From contig JAXHTV010000004.1 in NCBI GenBank assembly GCA_034189865.1, positions 1-64,000 of the forward strand: 64,000 nucleotides of DNA, read 5' to 3'. Both the position numbers and the translations under genes were made by a program. The notes beneath the pieces are model-generated. The model worked only from the letters and a program-made list of their open reading frames with translations. It did not search any database and had not been told where the DNA came from. This DNA is from Pseudomonadota bacterium. Lineage in GTDB: Bacteria > Pseudomonadota > Gammaproteobacteria > UBA5335. This document shows positions 34,301 to 41,858 of this stretch, one piece after another (within the stretch, counting starts at the first letter, position 1; every line of letters begins with the position of its first letter).

Positions 34301-35191
34301 TCAACGACGCGAGTCAGCGGCTTGACGAACGACCCGAAAACCAATGACCAGGTTTGCGCGAAAAGATCTTTCACGGCTTCGAGTGGCTGAACGCATCAGG
34401 TGAGCCGGGTGATTCCAGGAGCCACCGCGAATCACTCGGTAGCGACAATCCCCATCGTAACGTGCAGCACCGTTCTCTTTCACCCCGAAAAGATTGTCGT
34501 TCCAGCAGTCTTCTGTCCACTCCCAGACGTTGCCATGCATATCGAACAAACCGAAGGCGTTGGCAAAAAAGCTGCCCACCGGCGCCGGTGAGCGACCATC
34601 CCAACGGCTTCCGCAACCAACGCACACCGCATTGTTTCGTCCCGCGTCGGCGCCCCACGAATATGCGGTTGTGCTATCCGAGCGAGCGGCATATTCCCAT
34701 TCGGCTTCCGTAGGCAAGCGATAGTGGTCCCCGGTATGTTCACTGAGCCATTCCGTATAGGCTTTGGCGTCGTCCCAGCTGACGTTGACGATGGGGTACT
34801 GCCCCCGCCCCCAACCCCGTGGATCGCCCGGCAACGCACGGTTGGTCGCGCGAGCGAAAGCGTCATACTGGGAAAAAGTCACCTCGTAGCGACTGATCGC
34901 GAAAGCAGATACGTGAACCGTGCGCTGCGGCCGTTCCCGCCGAATTGTGGGATCTGCACCACCCATTAAATAGACGCCGCCTTGGATGATGACCATCTCC
35001 GGCAAGGACGGACTCGCCACAGACCACCTTGATGACTCACTTTCTGCACCGTTAAAACGCTGTGTCGAAAGGTTGGAATCATCTTCCTGCTCCATGTTCG
35101 GAAGAAAATTGTTGCGAAAGGCAACGGGCACGGTAAATACAACCAGGCCGACAACTACCACTAAAATAAAAACTACACGGTGTCTGCGCAT
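34301..35191 (-). CDS. Membrane-anchored SUMF1/formylglycine-generating-enzyme-like protein
   Basis: The 296-residue product has an N-terminal membrane anchor (7-25), an acidic linker, and an FGE-sulfatase fold domain from about 63: GGVYLMGG, ISRYEVTFSQYDAF, YPIVNVSWDDAKAYTEWLS, YRLPTEAEWEYAAR, GLFDMHGNVWEWTEDCW, VIRGGSW and GFRVVR. The active-site cysteine region of true FGE (RCAAR-like) reads RSATRS, so sulfatase-activating chemistry is unlikely; it is more probably a binding or structural relative. Divergent from feo and convergent with the EncFtn gene. Confidence 0.85.
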   Translation of the reverse strand: MRRHRVVFILVVVVGLVVFTVPVAFRNNFLPNMEQEDDSNLSTQRFNGAESESSRWSVASPSLPEMVIIQGGVYLMGGADPTIRRERPQRTVHVSAFAISRYEVTFSQYDAFARATNRALPGDPRGWGRGQYPIVNVSWDDAKAYTEWLSEHTGDHYRLPTEAEWEYAARSDSTTAYSWGADAGRNNAVCVGCGSRWDGRSPAPVGSFFANAFGLFDMHGNVWEWTEDCWNDNLFGVKENGAARYDGDCRYRVIRGGSWNHPAHLMRSATRSRERSFRANLVIGFRVVRQAADSRR

Positions 35192-35371
35192 AGCGGGAGT
35201 TCCCCTGCTCCTAGCGACGACAGGTTACAAGATCGCTTCGCATAAACCGCGCGAGGTGGGCGACCGTCAACGCGAAACGCAGTGATATAACCAAATTGTC
35301 GACGACAAATGACCCTCCCCACAAGACGCTGACGTCAGGAAAACGACCCCGCATCACCACCAACCTTCGAG

Positions 35372-35385
35372 CTGATCTATATCAA
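35372..35385 (+). promoter_or_regulatory. FNR/ANR-type operator upstream of feoA
   Basis: CTGAT-CTAT-ATCAA matches the FNR consensus TTGAT-N4-ATCAA at nine of ten positions. Its centre (35378.5) is 41.5 bases upstream of the start predicted from the promoter at 35386-35413, exactly the class II activator position. Confidence 0.65.
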
Positions 35386-35413
35386 TTGACATCGGCGCAA
35401 AAATAATGAGAAT
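35386..35413 (+). promoter_or_regulatory. Predicted feo promoter
   Basis: A consensus TTGACA (35386-35391) is followed after 16 bases by a weak -10 GAGAAT (35408-35413). A weak -10 suits a promoter that needs an activator. The predicted start is near 35420, leaving a 5' leader of about 265 bases before feoA in which I see no convincing gene. Confidence 0.55.
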
Positions 35414-35420
35414 CGTTTAC
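35402..35420 (+). promoter_or_regulatory. Fur box overlapping the feo -10 region
   Basis: AATAATGAGAATCGTTTAC matches the 19-base Fur consensus GATAATGATAATCATTATC at 14 positions. It covers the -10 element and start, where Fur-Fe2+ would block RNA polymerase. Confidence 0.65.
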
Positions 35421-35684
35421 AATAAGACTCGGCAGTGAATTCACCGAATGTGATCAGTCACTGCGAGTGAGTTTCATCGGCGCCCGCGCTCATCAGAGAG
35501 CGCCATTTCATTTCAGGCTATCCGGCGGGCATCCGTATCGCCGGGCCGATGATGGCGGCTTGCGCTGGGTAAACAACAAAACAGCCATACAGGTGTTGAC
35601 GTGTCTACGCTCTTGCAACGGCGGCGTACCCGATGGTGGACGCCTTTTACACGCCGAAATTCGGCAAATACCTGCCTACAAGCG

Positions 35685-35915
35685 ATGACGTTGGCCGAAC
35701 TTCGGCCCGGTCAGCGCGCCGTGGTGTGCGGTTTCGAATCCGGCTGCAACGGCATGGCTCAACGTTTGATGCAATTGGGCCTCATCGAGGGCGGCGAAAT
35801 TCGTGCTCTACGATCCGCTCCGGGCGGGGATCCGATCGAATTTCGCGTCATGAATTACTCTTTATCGCTACGTCGCAAGGAAGCATCGCAAGTACTGGTT
35901 CAACTCGTCCGATGA
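35685..35915 (+). CDS. feoA: Ferrous iron transport protein FeoA
   Basis: SH3-like cytoplasmic partner of FeoB. From ATG 35685 (MTLAELRPGQRAVVCGFESG) the product is 76 residues, the normal size, with MAQRLMQLGLIEGGEI and EFRVMNYSLSLRRKEA as in the family. There is no clear ribosome binding site; longer in-frame starts exist from 35601 but add unconserved sequence. Its stop overlaps the feoB ATG (ATGA). Confidence 0.9.
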   Translation: MTLAELRPGQRAVVCGFESGCNGMAQRLMQLGLIEGGEIRALRSAPGGDPIEFRVMNYSLSLRRKEASQVLVQLVR

Positions 35916-38125
35916 GTCAAGCCGTCGACCCATCCAAGCAGCCTACAACCGGACACGTGCCGGAAAATCCGGCGGTCATCGCCGTCATTGGTAACCCGAA
36001 TACGGGTAAAAGCACGCTATTTAATGCCCTAACTGGGCTCCGGCAAAAGGTTGCCAACTACCCGGGCGTCACCGTGGAACGCCGAACGGGCGAACTCATC
36101 ACGGATCAGGGCCGATTCCTCCTCGTCGACTTACCGGGTACCTATTCGCTCGCCGCCCATTCACCGGATGAATTAATCGCCGTTGAGGTTTTACTCGGAC
36201 GTATCGCCGATCTTCCCCGCCCGAAAGCCGTATTGGTCGTCGTCGATGCGTCCAACCTCAGCCGAAACTTGTTTTTGGCAACCCAGGTCATGGAACTTGG
36301 CGTGCCTGTCGTCGTCGCGTTGAATATGTGCGACGTCGCCAACGCCAAGGATATCCAAGTCCACAGCGACGAATTGGCTCGCCGCTTGGGTACGCATGTC
36401 GTTCCCATGGTCGCCAGTCGCGGGGAAGGGCTAAACGAGCTCAAACATGCGCTGAGCGAAGCGATTCAAACGCCCTCGCCGGTTGCTGAACCCTGTGTGC
36501 CGGAACTAAAAACGACAGCCCGTGAAATCGCCCGAACATTGGCCGGCGCGGGCGATAATGTCTCCGCATACGAAGTCGAACGGGCCCTGATCGACGAGGG
36601 TGGCTTCGCGGAAAAGCACTTAGTCGAGCAGTTCGGGGCGAATCTTACCGATCGGCTGATCCAGGCTCGGCACGAGTTGGCCGGGGATCAATCACTCGCC
36701 GCCCTGGACGCCCGGAAACGTTATCAGCGAATAGCGGAGTATCTTCGCGACGTCGAAATTCGCGGCGAAGACAAAGTCACCTGGTCGGACCATATCGACC
36801 GGGTCGTCAGCCAACCCTTGGTAGGTACGCTGTTGTTTGTCGCCGTTATGGGCGCGGTTTTTCAAGCCGTGTTCTCGTGGGCGACCCCGCTGATGGATCT
36901 CATCGACGCCGCCACCGCGATAGCGAGTCATGCCGCCGGAACCGTCCTGCCCGAAGGCGCATTGGCAAGCCTGGTGACCGACGGTGTCATTTCCGGTGTC
37001 GGCAGCGTGGTGATTTTTCTGCCGCAAATCCTTATTTTATTTGCGTTTATTATCTTGCTGGAAGATACCGGCTACATGGCTCGCGCGGCCTTTTTGATGG
37101 ACCGCCTCATGCGTTGGTGCGGCCTATCCGGGCACTCGTTTCTGCCCATGCTTTCCAGTTTCGCCTGCGCGGTACCCGGCATCATGGGAACACGTGTCAT
37201 TCCCGATACCCGCGATCGAATCGCCACGATTCTGGCTGCCCCTTTTATGACGTGCTCAGCCCGTCTACCAGTCTACGCCCTCCTCATCGCGGCGTTTGTC
37301 CCCCAAGAACGCTTCGTATTCGGGCTGATTAACCTACAAGGGCTGGTGTTGTTGGGATTGTATCTTCTAGGCATTGCCGGTGGCGTGACCACTGCATTTT
37401 TACTGAAGCGAACGCTCCTGCGGGGTCCAACGCCAACTTTTCTGATGGAACTGCCGCCGTATCGAATACCCAACCTCCGCTCGGTTTTGTTGAGACTCAT
37501 GGAACGTGGCCGGGCTTTTCTGGTACGAGCGGGATCGGTGATATTCGTGGTGACCTTGGTGGTATGGGCGTTGGCCTATTTTCCCCGCGCTGAGGTCATC
37601 GAGGAACAATTCGCGCAGCGTCAGGCAGAAGTCGAAGCATTGGAAATCGCGGCCGAATCCAAGTCGGCGCGACTGGTTCAGCTGGAGAACGAACTCGCTG
37701 CCGCCCAAATGGAACAGAGCTACCTCGGCCGCATTGGCAAAACCCTGGCCCCGATATTCCATCCACTAGGCTGGGATTGGAAATTGTCAGCTGCCGTGGT
37801 CGCTTCCTTCCCCGCACGTGAGGTCGTGGTCGCCGTGCTCGGCACCACGTATGCAGTCGGCGGTGACGTCGAAGCGGAAGACGAAGGCTTGCGTGACCGC
37901 ATCAGGAGCGCCACTTGGCCCGACGGAACCCTCGTATTCACCCTACCGGTGGCATTGGGCTTGATGGTCTTTTACGCTTTTTGTCTTCAATGTGCCGCCA
38001 CTGTGGCAACCATCCGCCGCGAGACCAACTCCTGGCGTTGGCCGGTTTTTGCGTGGACATACATGACCACGCTTGGCTATCTGGGCGCTTTGGTTTGCGT
38101 TCAACTGGGACAGGCGCTTTCTTAA
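35912..38125 (+). CDS. feoB: Ferrous iron transporter FeoB
   Basis: Inner-membrane Fe2+ importer with a G-protein head. From ATG 35912 the product is 737 residues. The GTPase domain shows G1 GNPNTGKST (27-35), G3 DLPGTYSL and G4 NMCD; a helical GDI-like domain follows (to about 270), then gate and core membrane regions with the pore cysteine motif SFACAVPGIMGTR. A charged helix (about 565-600) separates later membrane spans. Overlaps feoA by four bases. Confidence 0.97.
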   Translation: MSQAVDPSKQPTTGHVPENPAVIAVIGNPNTGKSTLFNALTGLRQKVANYPGVTVERRTGELITDQGRFLLVDLPGTYSLAAHSPDELIAVEVLLGRIADLPRPKAVLVVVDASNLSRNLFLATQVMELGVPVVVALNMCDVANAKDIQVHSDELARRLGTHVVPMVASRGEGLNELKHALSEAIQTPSPVAEPCVPELKTTAREIARTLAGAGDNVSAYEVERALIDEGGFAEKHLVEQFGANLTDRLIQARHELAGDQSLAALDARKRYQRIAEYLRDVEIRGEDKVTWSDHIDRVVSQPLVGTLLFVAVMGAVFQAVFSWATPLMDLIDAATAIASHAAGTVLPEGALASLVTDGVISGVGSVVIFLPQILILFAFIILLEDTGYMARAAFLMDRLMRWCGLSGHSFLPMLSSFACAVPGIMGTRVIPDTRDRIATILAAPFMTCSARLPVYALLIAAFVPQERFVFGLINLQGLVLLGLYLLGIAGGVTTAFLLKRTLLRGPTPTFLMELPPYRIPNLRSVLLRLMERGRAFLVRAGSVIFVVTLVVWALAYFPRAEVIEEQFAQRQAEVEALEIAAESKSARLVQLENELAAAQMEQSYLGRIGKTLAPIFHPLGWDWKLSAAVVASFPAREVVVAVLGTTYAVGGDVEAEDEGLRDRIRSATWPDGTLVFTLPVALGLMVFYAFCLQCAATVATIRRETNSWRWPVFAWTYMTTLGYLGALVCVQLGQALS

Positions 38126-38140
38126 GACAGGGGGAGAACA

Positions 38141-38371
38141 GTGACAACACACACGCAGGAACTGCTGGCGTTAACGCTCGTCGCCGTCGTCGTCGCGTTT
38201 TTCCTCTGGCGGCGATTTGGCCGTGGGTGGTCACATCCATCCAAGCAACCCAGCGGCTGTGGTGCTTGCCACCGAGTCGATTGTGGCAGCCATCCCCCTG
38301 CGGCGCAGGAAATCCACTTTCTGCCGAAACGCGAACCCAAACTTCGCCCGCCGCAAGAAAATCTCGATTAA
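38141..38371 (+). CDS. FeoB-associated Cys-rich membrane protein
   Basis: The 76-residue product starts at GTG behind GGGGGAG, 15 bases after feoB. It has one membrane helix (8-23) and a cysteine/histidine motif CGACHRVDCGSH at about 40-51. It occupies the place of feoC but lacks a winged helix; small Cys-rich single-pass proteins of this kind are often found next to feoB. The motif may bind iron or sense redox state. Confidence 0.7.
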   Translation: MTTHTQELLALTLVAVVVAFFLWRRFGRGWSHPSKQPSGCGACHRVDCGSHPPAAQEIHFLPKREPKLRPPQENLD

Positions 38372-38621
38372 GAGATTGAATCCACACACAATTGCTCCAG
38401 CCAACTAGCGGGTGTTGGCGTGTTGGACCTTTGGGACTTGGCTTTTAACCCCCATCGGGGGAAACTTATGGTTATACACCGCTGTTATGCGGGCCGCGTC
38501 CCATTCGGCCCACCCACCGATGATGAACAAATGATCCGCCGCGGAGAAAGCGCGGGCTCCCCCGGAGGGCGATGGAAACTTCGAAAACCGCGAATCACGG
38601 ACAATAACCGGGAGTGACTTC

Positions 38622-39149
38622 ATGCTCAGCGAAAACATGCTAAATTGCCTTAACCAGCAGATTAATCTCGAGTTTTATTCCTCGAATCTCTACTTACAGA
38701 TGAGCGCATGGTGCGAGTACAAGGGACTGGAGGGATGTGCGACCTTCCTTCGAAACCACGCTGACGAAGAAATGGGCCACATGCGCCGGCTATTCATTTA
38801 TGTCAATGAAACCGGCGGCTTAGCCAAGATCGGGCAAGTAGATGAACCACCCAGTGAATTCTCCTCAGTCGCTGAGGTTTTTCACAAGACCTTTGAACAC
38901 GAAGTATTAATTACTAAGAAAATCAATGAATTGGCGAAAACCGCCCATGACGAAGGCGATTTTTCCACCTTCAATTTCCTGCAGTGGTATGTCGCTGAGC
39001 AGCACGAAGAAGAGCGGCTGTTCAAATCTGTGCTCGACAAGATCGAGATTATCGGCTTAGAAGGTAACGGCCTATTCTTTATCGATAAAGAAATCGGCAA
39101 ATTCGCTCTCGGCGAAGCACCGCCACAGACCGAAACTCCGTCCGCATAG
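38622..39149 (+). CDS. ftnA: Non-haem ferritin FtnA
   Basis: Iron-storage ferritin of 175 residues. The ferroxidase ligands are at the same positions as in E. coli FtnA: Glu17, Glu50, His53, Glu94, Gln127, and Glu126/129/130 for the third iron site. No haem-binding Met of bacterioferritin is seen. ATG 38622 follows a GGGAG-type site. It is separate from feo by 250 bases that hold no clear gene or Fur box. Confidence 0.95.
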   Translation: MLSENMLNCLNQQINLEFYSSNLYLQMSAWCEYKGLEGCATFLRNHADEEMGHMRRLFIYVNETGGLAKIGQVDEPPSEFSSVAEVFHKTFEHEVLITKKINELAKTAHDEGDFSTFNFLQWYVAEQHEEERLFKSVLDKIEIIGLEGNGLFFIDKEIGKFALGEAPPQTETPSA

Positions 39150-39217
39150 TCCCAATGCTGCCGCTCTGCCGCGGTTCGGGTGACTGGATCATCTATCGTC
39201 CGTCGCCCGCGCGGCTG

Positions 39218-39601
39218 TCAAATTGTGGCAAACCAAGCCCCCAATAGAATCATCGCTACCAGTGTGGCCACCGCAGTAAAGAACAGTAGAGCCGCGGTCC
39301 GCCGAACGACGGAACGATCTGCATTCTTTAGCAACGACAGTTTTTGAACGAACTCGAGCGGAAACGCGAATAAAACAAACAACGAGAATAACAGCAGCCA
39401 GGCCGAAACCATACCAACGGTGATCACGTGAATGGGAATCAGGCTGGCAACATAGACCCAGTCTGTCCGGCCATAACACTCCCCCCGCATATTACATGCC
39501 ACATCGAGGTATTGATGCAACTGCAAGCCGAAGAAGCCGCCGAGTATCGCTGCCGCCAAGATGACGGAAAGCGCCAATGAATGATTGGCCGATTGACTCA
39601 T
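39218..39601 (-). CDS. Small multi-pass membrane protein, unknown
   Basis: The 127-residue product has a membrane helix at 9-30, a short loop with two cysteines (DVACNMRGECYGRTDW), two close helices (about 47-80), a basic stretch, and a last helix (about 102-125). I do not recognise the family. Its ATG overlaps the stop of the upstream, apparently broken frame (GGAATGAG), so the two were probably once co-translated. Confidence 0.6.
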   Translation of the reverse strand: MSQSANHSLALSVILAAAILGGFFGLQLHQYLDVACNMRGECYGRTDWVYVASLIPIHVITVGMVSAWLLLFSLFVLFAFPLEFVQKLSLLKNADRSVVRRTAALLFFTAVATLVAMILLGAWFATI

Positions 39602-39603
39602 TC

Positions 39604-39890
39604 CAATAGTTTCCGATCGTAAAAAATGACGTTGTCAAAGGCGCTGAACGCATCTGCGTGCGCCCACTACCCGCATCATAAAATAACACACTATTCGTTA
39701 AACCAATGCAGTGAAGGTACCGCCCTTCCTCCGTCGATCCGTCTGGACTGACCACAAACACGGCATTCCGAAATCCACCCTGACCGGAAGGCCTGAACCC
39801 ATCCTTACCGCACTACAAACCACTCCAGTCCCCAAAGCCAAACCTACTAGAACCACTACGTAAGCTTGCGTTATTCGATTCAAAAGACAC
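39604..39890 (-). pseudogene. Degraded small secreted-protein gene
   Basis: Three successive minus-strand frames together look like one protein: a signal-like start (LNRITQAYVVVLVGLALGTG), then in the next frame GFRNAVFVVSPDGSTEEGRY and LTNSVLFYDAG, then in the third HADAFSAFDNVIFYDRKLLE ending in ATGA overlap with the gene at 39601. Two frame breaks would be needed. This could be a decayed gene, sequence error, or chance; no family recognised. Confidence 0.3.
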
Positions 39891-39947
39891 GCTCATGACC
39901 ATACTGTCTTGTCCATAAAGTTCACGCAAAAAAAGCCGACAACTCAA

Positions 39948-39977
39948 TTGACCGACCGTTCAGGATGGGGTTATGAT
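39948..39977 (+). promoter_or_regulatory. Predicted sigma70 promoter of the pmoC-like gene
   Basis: TTGACC (39948-39953) and TATGAT (39972-39977) are separated by 18 bases, each one base from consensus. The predicted start near 39984 gives a leader of about 75 bases before the GGGAGGAG ribosome binding site at 40048-40055. Confidence 0.65.
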
Positions 39978-40059
39978 CAGTGACAGGCGTATTAAAGATT
40001 CGCGCAGGAAAGCCGATATCGCCTAAGTGAAATAAGGAGTGTGTTTTGGGAGGAGCGCA

Positions 40060-40884
40060 ATGAGTACAATATTAGAATCCCAAACGGGGACTGCCAAGCT
40101 GGGTTTTTTCGCCCGCATTGGCGCCGCATTGGGTTTAGTTCAAGATGAAAACGAGGCACCACGTGTGCCGTGGTTGTTCGCGATCGTAGGAACAACCCTG
40201 GTAGTCGCGATTTTTGGTGTCTACCGCTGGTATCAAGAAGCCTATTCGTTCACGGTCGGACTCGATTACTTTGAACCCGAGTTCCAGACCTACTGGATGA
40301 GCCTGTTCTGGATCCAAATGACCGTGATCACGCTGCTCGGCGCCGTAGGGGTTCCGTTACTGTGGTTCACGCGTCCGAAGAATCCGGAAGCTATGACACC
40401 GGCCCACGAGTTGAAAATCTATTATCTGATTCTCTCGTTCGCCGCAATCGGCAGCGTGTTGCTGGTTGCAGGCTTGGGGATTTTCGTCGAAGCCGACGCG
40501 GCGTGGCATCAAGTCACCATTCGTGACACTGACTTCACGCCAACCCATATTGGCCTGTTCTACTTTGTCATTCCGGCCGGTCTGGTAGCCGCCGTATTAG
40601 GCTTCGTCTGGGTCCATACCCGCCTACCCTACTTCGTTAATCGGGTGTCGATCCCGTTGTCGATACTGATTGCCGGCCCGATCCTGATTATGCCGAACTT
40701 GGGCTTTAACGAATGGGGTCACACGTTCTTCTACGCGGAAGAACTGTTCGCTGCACCGATCCACTGGGGCTTTGTGGTCCTCGGTTGGGCACTGTTCGCG
40801 ATCGGTGGATTCGTCATGCAGATCCTATACAGGGTCCGCGAGTTGACTGCCATCGATCCCGATCAGGAGCAAATGGCCGCTTAA
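40060..40884 (+). CDS. Particulate methane/ammonia monooxygenase subunit C family protein, solitary
   Basis: Membrane subunit of copper monooxygenases (PmoC/AmoC/HmoC family). ATG 40060 follows GGGAGGAG and gives 274 residues. Five to six membrane segments are visible. All copper-site residues of Methylococcus capsulatus PmoC are present with a constant offset of ten: Asp146, His150, His163 (Asp156, His160, His173) in EADAAWH and TPTHIG, and Asn217, His221, His235 (Asn227, His231, His245) in GFNEWGH and APIHWG. No pmoA or pmoB lies in the window; the gene has its own promoter and terminator. Solitary extra pmoC/amoC copies are known in methane and ammonia oxidisers. Methane, ammonia or a hydrocarbon could be the substrate; sequence alone does not decide. 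Confidence 0.9.
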   Translation: MSTILESQTGTAKLGFFARIGAALGLVQDENEAPRVPWLFAIVGTTLVVAIFGVYRWYQEAYSFTVGLDYFEPEFQTYWMSLFWIQMTVITLLGAVGVPLLWFTRPKNPEAMTPAHELKIYYLILSFAAIGSVLLVAGLGIFVEADAAWHQVTIRDTDFTPTHIGLFYFVIPAGLVAAVLGFVWVHTRLPYFVNRVSIPLSILIAGPILIMPNLGFNEWGHTFFYAEELFAAPIHWGFVVLGWALFAIGGFVMQILYRVRELTAIDPDQEQMAA

Positions 40885-40929
40885 TTTTAGCCAAGTCAGA
40901 CCAGACTGGTTAGACAGGGCTTAGTCAAA

Positions 40930-40962
40930 AAGCCGCCGAACTTATGGGTTCGGCGGCTTTTT
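40930..40962 (+). terminator. Intrinsic terminator after pmoC-like gene
   Basis: AGCCGCCGAAC and GTTCGGCGGCT form an 11-bp stem with a short loop, followed by a run of T ending near 40962. A strong Rho-independent terminator 46 bases after the stop; the A run before the stem would let it work in both directions and also serve the convergent ytoQ. Confidence 0.9.
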
Positions 40963-41027
40963 CATGCGGGGCGTGTATACGATTGAACTACGTTCTCTTA
41001 AAGCGTCTTCACTCAAGCGTGGTGAGG

Positions 41028-41477
41028 CTAACCCTTCAATACATAGGTCAAAATTTCAACGACTTGCTCAGGACTCCGGGCGGTTGCGTAAGCCGCCGCG
41101 TCCACCTCCTTGAGTGCATGATCGTGGACCTCGTCATGCAGCGTAATCAGAGGCTTGGTTAGGGCGGCGGCATAGCCGGCGTCGAACGCGGCATTCCACT
41201 GCTTGTACTCGACACCAAACCGCACGACGACGACATCCGCCTCATGTATGAGCGTCCGCGTTCGAATGGCGTTGATACCAGCGCCCTTCCTGTCTTCCCA
41301 GAACCGCTTTTCTTCATCCCCCAAGATACGGACGCCGCATAGATCGCTAGACTCGTGGTCCGTTACCGGGCTACAAAAAACGATACTGAGCCCGCGTTCG
41401 GCCGAACCGTGGATAATCTGCTCCCGCCAATCGGTGTGAATTTCACCGGATAGGTACACGTTCCATTTTCGATCCAC
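41028..41477 (-). CDS. YtoQ family protein
   Basis: Nucleoside 2-deoxyribosyltransferase-like fold protein of unknown function. The 149-residue product matches the YtoQ pattern: VYLSGEIHTDWREQI at the start, VTDHESSD, INAIRTRTLIHEADVVVVRFG, YKQWNAAFDAGYAAAL and KPLITLHDEV. The glutamate of DWRE and the AFDAGYA segment resemble the active-site region of deoxyribosyltransferases. Monocistronic. Confidence 0.82.
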   Translation of the reverse strand: MDRKWNVYLSGEIHTDWREQIIHGSAERGLSIVFCSPVTDHESSDLCGVRILGDEEKRFWEDRKGAGINAIRTRTLIHEADVVVVRFGVEYKQWNAAFDAGYAAALTKPLITLHDEVHDHALKEVDAAAYATARSPEQVVEILTYVLKG

Positions 41478-41858
41478 AGCTAACCCTCATTCTTGGCCAA
41501 GTCGAAAGCAAAGACACAGGGTATCAATCCTCAATCGAAGATTCAGCGATGGTCACCGCCGGACCAAGAAATGGGGCAGCTCCTGCGTCAAAGAAACACA
41601 GGAGATTTCCGTCGCTCGGTTCAATCAAAATCTGCTCAACGATTCGGAATTGCGGCCATCGAACGGCACGCTTTGGTTTCTGCACTGACCAAACCGAAAC
41701 GCCATCGCGGTCAATACCGCCAAAGCTGATTACGCGCCGCAAGGCAGAGTGCGGAAAACGATCTAGCGGACGAGAACGCAGCGCCTTGCAGAAACCCCGA
41801 CATTTGACGCGAAAGGGACGGCGGCTGAGCCGTCACCCCTTTCCGAATTGGCGATTGG
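41478..41858. other. Intergenic region with one weak small frame
   Basis: A 72-residue frame at 41524-41742 on the minus strand (containing ILIEPSDGNLLCFFDAGAAP) has protein-like composition but no ribosome binding site and no recognised family. Otherwise nothing is seen in this 380-base gap between ytoQ and the acyl-CoA ligase. Confidence 0.35.

Noticed and set aside
38420-38617. Small gene between the feo Cys-rich gene and ftnA
   Set aside because: The 65-residue frame has no ribosome binding site and no family; the segment is treated as the ftnA upstream region.
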